A stretch of DNA of 42,961 nt from Symbiobacterium sp040797425. GTDB taxonomy: Bacteria; Bacillota; Sulfobacillia; Symbiobacteriales; Symbiobacteriaceae. Location: the NCBI RefSeq assembly GCF_040797425.1, contig NZ_JBFNEH010000035.1, positions 1 to 42,961 on the forward strand, read 5' to 3'. Shown here piece by piece: positions 39,470 to 42,961 of the stretch. Positions within the stretch are counted from its first letter, which is position 1; every line of letters starts with the position of its first letter. The position numbers and the translations under genes were made by a program. The notes below the pieces were generated by a model. That model made no database searches and was not told where the DNA came from. It saw nothing but the letters and a program-made list of their open reading frames with translations.

Positions 39470-40789
39470 GTGTCGCAGCTCAAGACTGCACTGGCCCGGA
39501 AGATCGAGGAGCATCGCCCCCGCACGCAGCGGCTCCTCAAAGAGTTCGGCCACGTGGTGATCGACAAGGTGACCATCGAGCAGGCGATCCGCGGTGCGCG
39601 GGACGTCCGCTGCCTGGTCACGGACATCTCCTACCTGGACCCGTATGAGGGGATCCGGTTCCGGGGGAAGACCATCCCCGAGACCTTCAACGACCTGCCC
39701 AAGCCGCCGGGCGGGGAGTACCCGACCGTGGAGGCGTTCTGGTACTTCCTGCTCACCGGCGAGGTGCCCACGCAGGAGCAGGTGGACGAGGTCATCGCGG
39801 AGTGGAAGCAGCGCCGCGTCGTGCCCGACTACGTCTACGACGTGATCCGGGCCTTGCCGAAGGACAGCCACCCGATGGTGATGCTCTCCGCGGGCGTGCT
39901 GGCGATGCAGCGGGAATCGGAGTTCGCCAAGTACTACCACTCCGGGAAGTTCAACAAGAACCAGGCCTGGGAGTACATGTACGAAGACGCCAGCAACCTG
40001 GTCGCCCGCATCCCGATGATCGCGGCGTTTATCTACCGCTATAAGTACAAGAACGATGTGCATATTGCCCCCGACAAGGACCTGGACATGGGGGCCAACT
40101 TCGCCCACATGATGGGCGTGCCGAAACCGTACGACGACGTCTCCCGTATGTACTTCATCCTGCACTCCGACCACGAGTCGGGCAACGTTTCCGCCCACAC
40201 CGGCCACCTGGTGGCCTCGGCGCTGTCGGACGCCTACTACGCCTACTCGGCGGCGCTGAACGGCCTCGCCGGCCCGCTGCACGGCCTGGCCAACCAGGAG
40301 GTCCTTCGCTGGATCATGGACTTCCAGAAGAAGCTGGGCGAGGGCGTAGAGCCCACTCCGGAGCGGGTGCGGGAGGCGCTGTGGGAGACGCTGAACGCCG
40401 GCCAGGTCATCCCCGGTTACGGCCACGGCGTGCTGCGCAAGACCGACCCGCGCTACACCGCCCAGCGGGAGTTCTGCCTGAAGCACATGCCGGACGACCC
40501 GCTGTTCAAGCTGGTCAGCATGATCTACGAGGTGGCCCCGGGCGTCCTGATGGAGCACGGCAAGGCCAAGAACCCGTGGCCCAACGTGGATGCGCAGTCC
40601 GGCGTGATCCAGTGGCACTACGGCGTGCGGGAGTGGGACTTCTACACCGTCCTCTTCGGCGTCGGCCGTGCCCTGGGCGTGATGGCCAACATCGTGTGGG
40701 ACCGGGCGCTGGGCTACCCCATCGAGCGGCCCAAGTCGGTCACCACCGCCATGCTGGAGGAATGGGCGGCCGCAGGCGGGCGGGAGTAG
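39470..40789 (+). CDS. gltA: Citrate synthase, mitochondrial (eukaryotic-like) type
   Basis: A 439-residue citrate synthase condensing oxaloacetate and acetyl-CoA. It is clearly closer to mitochondrial citrate synthase than to the short Bacillus CitZ or the E. coli hexameric type: segments such as HSDHESGNVSAHTGHLVASA, NGLAGPLHGLANQEVLRW, PGYGHGVLRKTDPRYTAQRE and GKAKNPWPNVDAQSGV are nearly those of animal enzymes. The catalytic residues are H at about 268 (PLHGL), H at about 317 (GYGHG) and D at about 372 (NVDAQ). A similar eukaryotic-like enzyme is known in Geobacter. GTG 39470 follows GGGGGAGGGGG-rich sequence. It is the last gene of the operon and ends at a strong terminator. Confidence 0.95.
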   Translation: MSQLKTALARKIEEHRPRTQRLLKEFGHVVIDKVTIEQAIRGARDVRCLVTDISYLDPYEGIRFRGKTIPETFNDLPKPPGGEYPTVEAFWYFLLTGEVPTQEQVDEVIAEWKQRRVVPDYVYDVIRALPKDSHPMVMLSAGVLAMQRESEFAKYYHSGKFNKNQAWEYMYEDASNLVARIPMIAAFIYRYKYKNDVHIAPDKDLDMGANFAHMMGVPKPYDDVSRMYFILHSDHESGNVSAHTGHLVASALSDAYYAYSAALNGLAGPLHGLANQEVLRWIMDFQKKLGEGVEPTPERVREALWETLNAGQVIPGYGHGVLRKTDPRYTAQREFCLKHMPDDPLFKLVSMIYEVAPGVLMEHGKAKNPWPNVDAQSGVIQWHYGVREWDFYTVLFGVGRALGVMANIVWDRALGYPIERPKSVTTAMLEEWAAAGGRE

Positions 40790-41177
40790 CGCCTCGTCTG
40801 TGCCGCAAGACGGAACACTGTCCCGTGGGTCCGGGGAGCGCCTGGCGGCGGCGCTCCCCGGACTTCGCTTTCTGGGCGTCTGCACCGTTCTCCGCAGGCG
40901 CGCGGCGCGGCGCCGCGAAGCGCAGTGCGGAGCGAGCACGCCCCGTCCGCCGAGGAGCCTTCCGCTGCTCACGCGGCCGGGGCGCCGAGCCCCGCTGCCC
41001 CGGGGCGCAAGGCGTACACAGCACGAGCCCTCCCCCGCGGCGCATTCCCCCTGGCACCACGGACAGGCCGTGCGAATAGGATTCGGAGAGCGGCCCCCAC
41101 GGCATCGAACTTTTGCCGTGCGGGGTACGTGTTAGAAAGAGAGACCCGGGTGGGCTGCTCAGCCGGGAGGTGTGGCG
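40790..41177. other. Gene-free stretch between gltA and the FtsH-like gene
   Basis: The stretch contains the gltA terminator (40839-40873) and, near 41094-41127, an imperfect hairpin CCCCCACGGCA/TGCCGTGCGGGG. Very GC-rich palindromic runs near 40895-40925 are seen. Open frames crossing it lack ribosome-binding sites and look non-coding. No clear promoter was found for the downstream gene. Confidence 0.6.
40839..40873 (+). terminator. Terminator of the TCA operon
   Basis: GTCCGGGGAGCGC (40839-40851) pairs perfectly with GCGCTCCCCGGAC (40861-40873) over a 9-nt loop; TTCGCTTTCTG follows. Confidence 0.8.
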
Positions 41178-42914
41178 ATGCCAAGCGTGGTGCGGAGGTG
41201 GGTGGGCGCGGTCCTCGTGATCGCCGCGCTGCTGGTCGGCCGGCAGGCGGGGGCCCAGCAAACGGCGTCCGTGCCGTACAGCCAGTTCGTGCGCGACGTC
41301 CAGACCCGGCAGGTGGTGAGCGTCCGCATCACGGGGGACGAGCTGGAAGCAGTGTACCGGGACGGCACCCGCGCCGCGGTGACTCTGCCTCCCGGCGACG
41401 TACGGTTGCAGTCCCTGCTCCTGCAGTACGGTGTGCAGGTGGAGTACTCGCAGCCGGCGGACCCGACCCTGCTGCGCACCCTGGTTCGGCTGGCACCGCC
41501 GCTGCTGGCGCTGGGCGCCATCCTCTGGCTGAGCCGGCGGGAGATGGGCCGGGGCGGCGGGATCCTCTTCGTGGAGCGCAGCCCCGCCCGGCTCTACCAC
41601 CCCGGTGGCGACGCCGTGACGATGCGGGACGTGGCCGGCCTGGACGAAGTAAAGGCGGAGCTGCAGGAGGTGGTCGACTTCCTGCGGGAGCCGGAGCGCT
41701 ACGCCGTGCTGGGGGCCCGCATCCCCCGGGGAATCCTGCTCTCGGGACCGCCGGGAACGGGCAAGACGCTCCTGGCCCGGGCGGTGGCGGGGGAGGCGGG
41801 CGTCGCCTTCCTCTCCGCCTCCGGTTCCGACTTCGTGGAGCTCTTCGCCGGCACCGGCGCGGCCCGGGTGCGGGCGCTCTTCGAGCGGGCGCGGAAGCTG
41901 GCCCCCTGCATCGTCTTCATCGATGAGATCGACGCCCTCGCCCGGCGCCGGGGTGTGATCCCCGGCGGCGGGGCCGAAGAGCGGGAGCAGACGCTCAACC
42001 AGCTGCTGGTGGAGATGGACGGCTTCCACACCACCGACGGGGTCATCGTCATGGCGGCCACCAACCGACCGGACGTGCTGGACCCCGCCATCCTCCGCCC
42101 CGGGCGCTTCGACCGGCAGCTCACCGTCGATCCGCCCGACCGGAAGGGGCGGGAGGCGATCCTGGCGGTGCACGCCCGGAGCAAACCGCTCAGCCCCTCC
42201 GTCGCCCTGGCCGAGCTGGCCCGGCTCACCCCCGGCTTCACGGGGGCGGACCTGGCCAATCTGCTGAACGAGGCGGCGTTGCTGGCCGTGCGGGAGGGAC
42301 GCCGGGAGATTGGGTGGGAGCAGGTCACCCGGGCCCTGGAGCGGGTGGCATCGGGCGGCCCGACGCGGCGCGTGGGTTACTCCCGGGCCGACCGGCTGCG
42401 GGTGGCCTACCACGAGGCCGGCCACGCGTTGGCGGGCATCTGCCTTCGGGGCCCCGGCCAGCTGGTGCGGGTGACGGTGCTGCCCCACGGCCGCTCCTAC
42501 GGCCACACCCTCTTCCGGGACGCCGAGGAGGAGCGCCACCTGCACACCCGGCAGGATGCCATGGACCGGCTGACCGAACTTCTGGCCGGCCGGGCCGCGG
42601 AGGAACTGATCCTCGGCGAGCCCCAGGCCGGCGCAGCCGATGACCTGGAGCGTGCCACCGAACTGGCCCGGCTGATGGTGACCCGCTGGGGCATGCACCC
42701 CGACATCGGGCCGCTGCGGGTGGGCCAGGCCGAGCAGGAGCCCGGGGAGGAGAGCCTGCGCGCGGCCGACCGGGCGATGCGGTCGCTGATGGACGAAGCC
42801 CTGGCGCGGGCCCGGGGACTGCTGGCCGCCCGCCGGCAGGCGCTGGAGCGCGTGGCGGCGGCGCTCCTGGAGCAGGAGCGGCTGGAGGGCCCGGCCGTGG
42901 AGGCGTTGGTGTGA
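41178..42914 (+). CDS. ftsH: FtsH-like AAA+ zinc metalloprotease
   Basis: A 578-residue membrane-anchored protease that degrades misfolded or regulatory proteins. A first membrane segment lies at about 5-24 and a second near 100-118. AAA+ marks are GPPGTGKTLLARAVAGEAG (Walker A, about 188), CIVFIDEIDALARRRG (Walker B), ATNRPDVLDPAILRPGRFDR (second region of homology) and TPGFTGADLANLLNEAALLA. The zinc site is HEAGH (about 411-415) with the third ligand D in AADDLERATELA. In the pore loop the usual MFVGVGASR reads LFAGTGAAR, keeping Phe and Gly but not Val. ATG 41178 has GGGAGG 7 nt upstream; the in-frame GTG 41172 would leave only 1 nt. It is short, with no acidic C-terminal tail, so it may be a second, specialised FtsH. 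Confidence 0.9.
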   Translation: MPSVVRRWVGAVLVIAALLVGRQAGAQQTASVPYSQFVRDVQTRQVVSVRITGDELEAVYRDGTRAAVTLPPGDVRLQSLLLQYGVQVEYSQPADPTLLRTLVRLAPPLLALGAILWLSRREMGRGGGILFVERSPARLYHPGGDAVTMRDVAGLDEVKAELQEVVDFLREPERYAVLGARIPRGILLSGPPGTGKTLLARAVAGEAGVAFLSASGSDFVELFAGTGAARVRALFERARKLAPCIVFIDEIDALARRRGVIPGGGAEEREQTLNQLLVEMDGFHTTDGVIVMAATNRPDVLDPAILRPGRFDRQLTVDPPDRKGREAILAVHARSKPLSPSVALAELARLTPGFTGADLANLLNEAALLAVREGRREIGWEQVTRALERVASGGPTRRVGYSRADRLRVAYHEAGHALAGICLRGPGQLVRVTVLPHGRSYGHTLFRDAEEERHLHTRQDAMDRLTELLAGRAAEELILGEPQAGAADDLERATELARLMVTRWGMHPDIGPLRVGQAEQEPGEESLRAADRAMRSLMDEALARARGLLAARRQALERVAAALLEQERLEGPAVEALV

Positions 42915-42961
42915 GTAAAGTTTTCGTGGGTAGGCCACAACATTTCTGCTGAAAAAAGCAG

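Noticed and set aside
39329..40972. Open frame of 547 codons on the minus strand over gltA
   Set aside because: Shadow of citrate synthase caused by GC-rich wobble positions.
40925..41926. Open frame on the plus strand running from the gene-free stretch into ftsH
   Set aside because: It overlaps ftsH in another frame; its composition is Gly/Ala/Arg-rich without motifs.

Overview
The window is about 43 kb of GC-rich chromosome. Its gene content is that of a spore-forming, high-GC member of the Firmicutes, and the overall look (GC-rich Firmicute with T-box control, sporulation genes and a potassium-type pyrophosphatase) is most like Symbiobacterium. The species is my inference. Supporting signs are a T-box leader ahead of thrS, YtxC and DUF3243 family proteins, and AC-N17-CATANNNTG promoter elements resembling those of the mother-cell sigma factor SigK.

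Bases 1-7.5 kb hold a DnaQ-like exonuclease fragment, a secreted stalk-domain protein, map, a PHP histidinol-phosphatase and a nitronate monooxygenase-like enzyme. Between them lies a graveyard of decayed genes: a chemoreceptor without start or signalling domain, a GNAT with a frameshift, and a LacI-type C-terminus. Bases 7.5-12.1 kb are a catabolic-looking operon: FAD oxidoreductase, IT-superfamily permease and hydantoinase/oxoprolinase subunit. Bases 12.1-13.3 kb carry three small minus-strand genes (DUF3243, a DUF2103-like zinc protein, a small membrane protein).

Bases 13.4-16.2 kb are the most unusual part: tRNA-Cys, a 26-residue lysine/aromatic micropeptide, and a membrane-anchored DsbA-like protein whose active-site CxxC is written TGA-Pro-Ala-Cys. 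This is a probable selenocysteine (U-P-A-C), with a SECIS-like hairpin downstream. It is coupled by a GTGA overlap to a VKOR-family protein that would reoxidise it. ytxC follows, with a SigE-like promoter. Bases 16.3-21.4 kb carry hppA, a hotdog thioesterase, a RimJ-type acetyltransferase, tRNA-Lys, tRNA-Glu and an MFS transporter.

Bases 21.5-26.7 kb are a threonine block: T-box-controlled thrS, a GNAT, thrC and thrB. It is followed by an unknown small gene and a 107-bp direct repeat (period 182 bp) that carries long inverted repeats. Bases 27.7-32.3 kb (minus strand) are the overlapping moxR / DUF58 / transglutaminase-like trio. Bases 32.4-34.4 kb are a TlpA-like lipoprotein, DUF1405 protein, CsoR-type metal sensor and a stand-alone P1B-ATPase-like membrane fragment.

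Bases 34.4-36.8 kb hold a second copy of the small YPAANATVY protein also found at 5.1 kb, a methyltransferase, and a long Pro/Ala/Gly-rich protein. Both small-protein copies, the Pro-rich protein and the micropeptide share the same SigK-like promoter architecture, suggesting a small set of late-sporulation (coat or crust) proteins. Bases 37-40.8 kb are a TCA operon (icd, mdh and a mitochondrial-type citrate synthase) behind a structured leader. An FtsH-like protease ends the window. No CRISPR array, insertion sequence, prophage or rRNA was seen.
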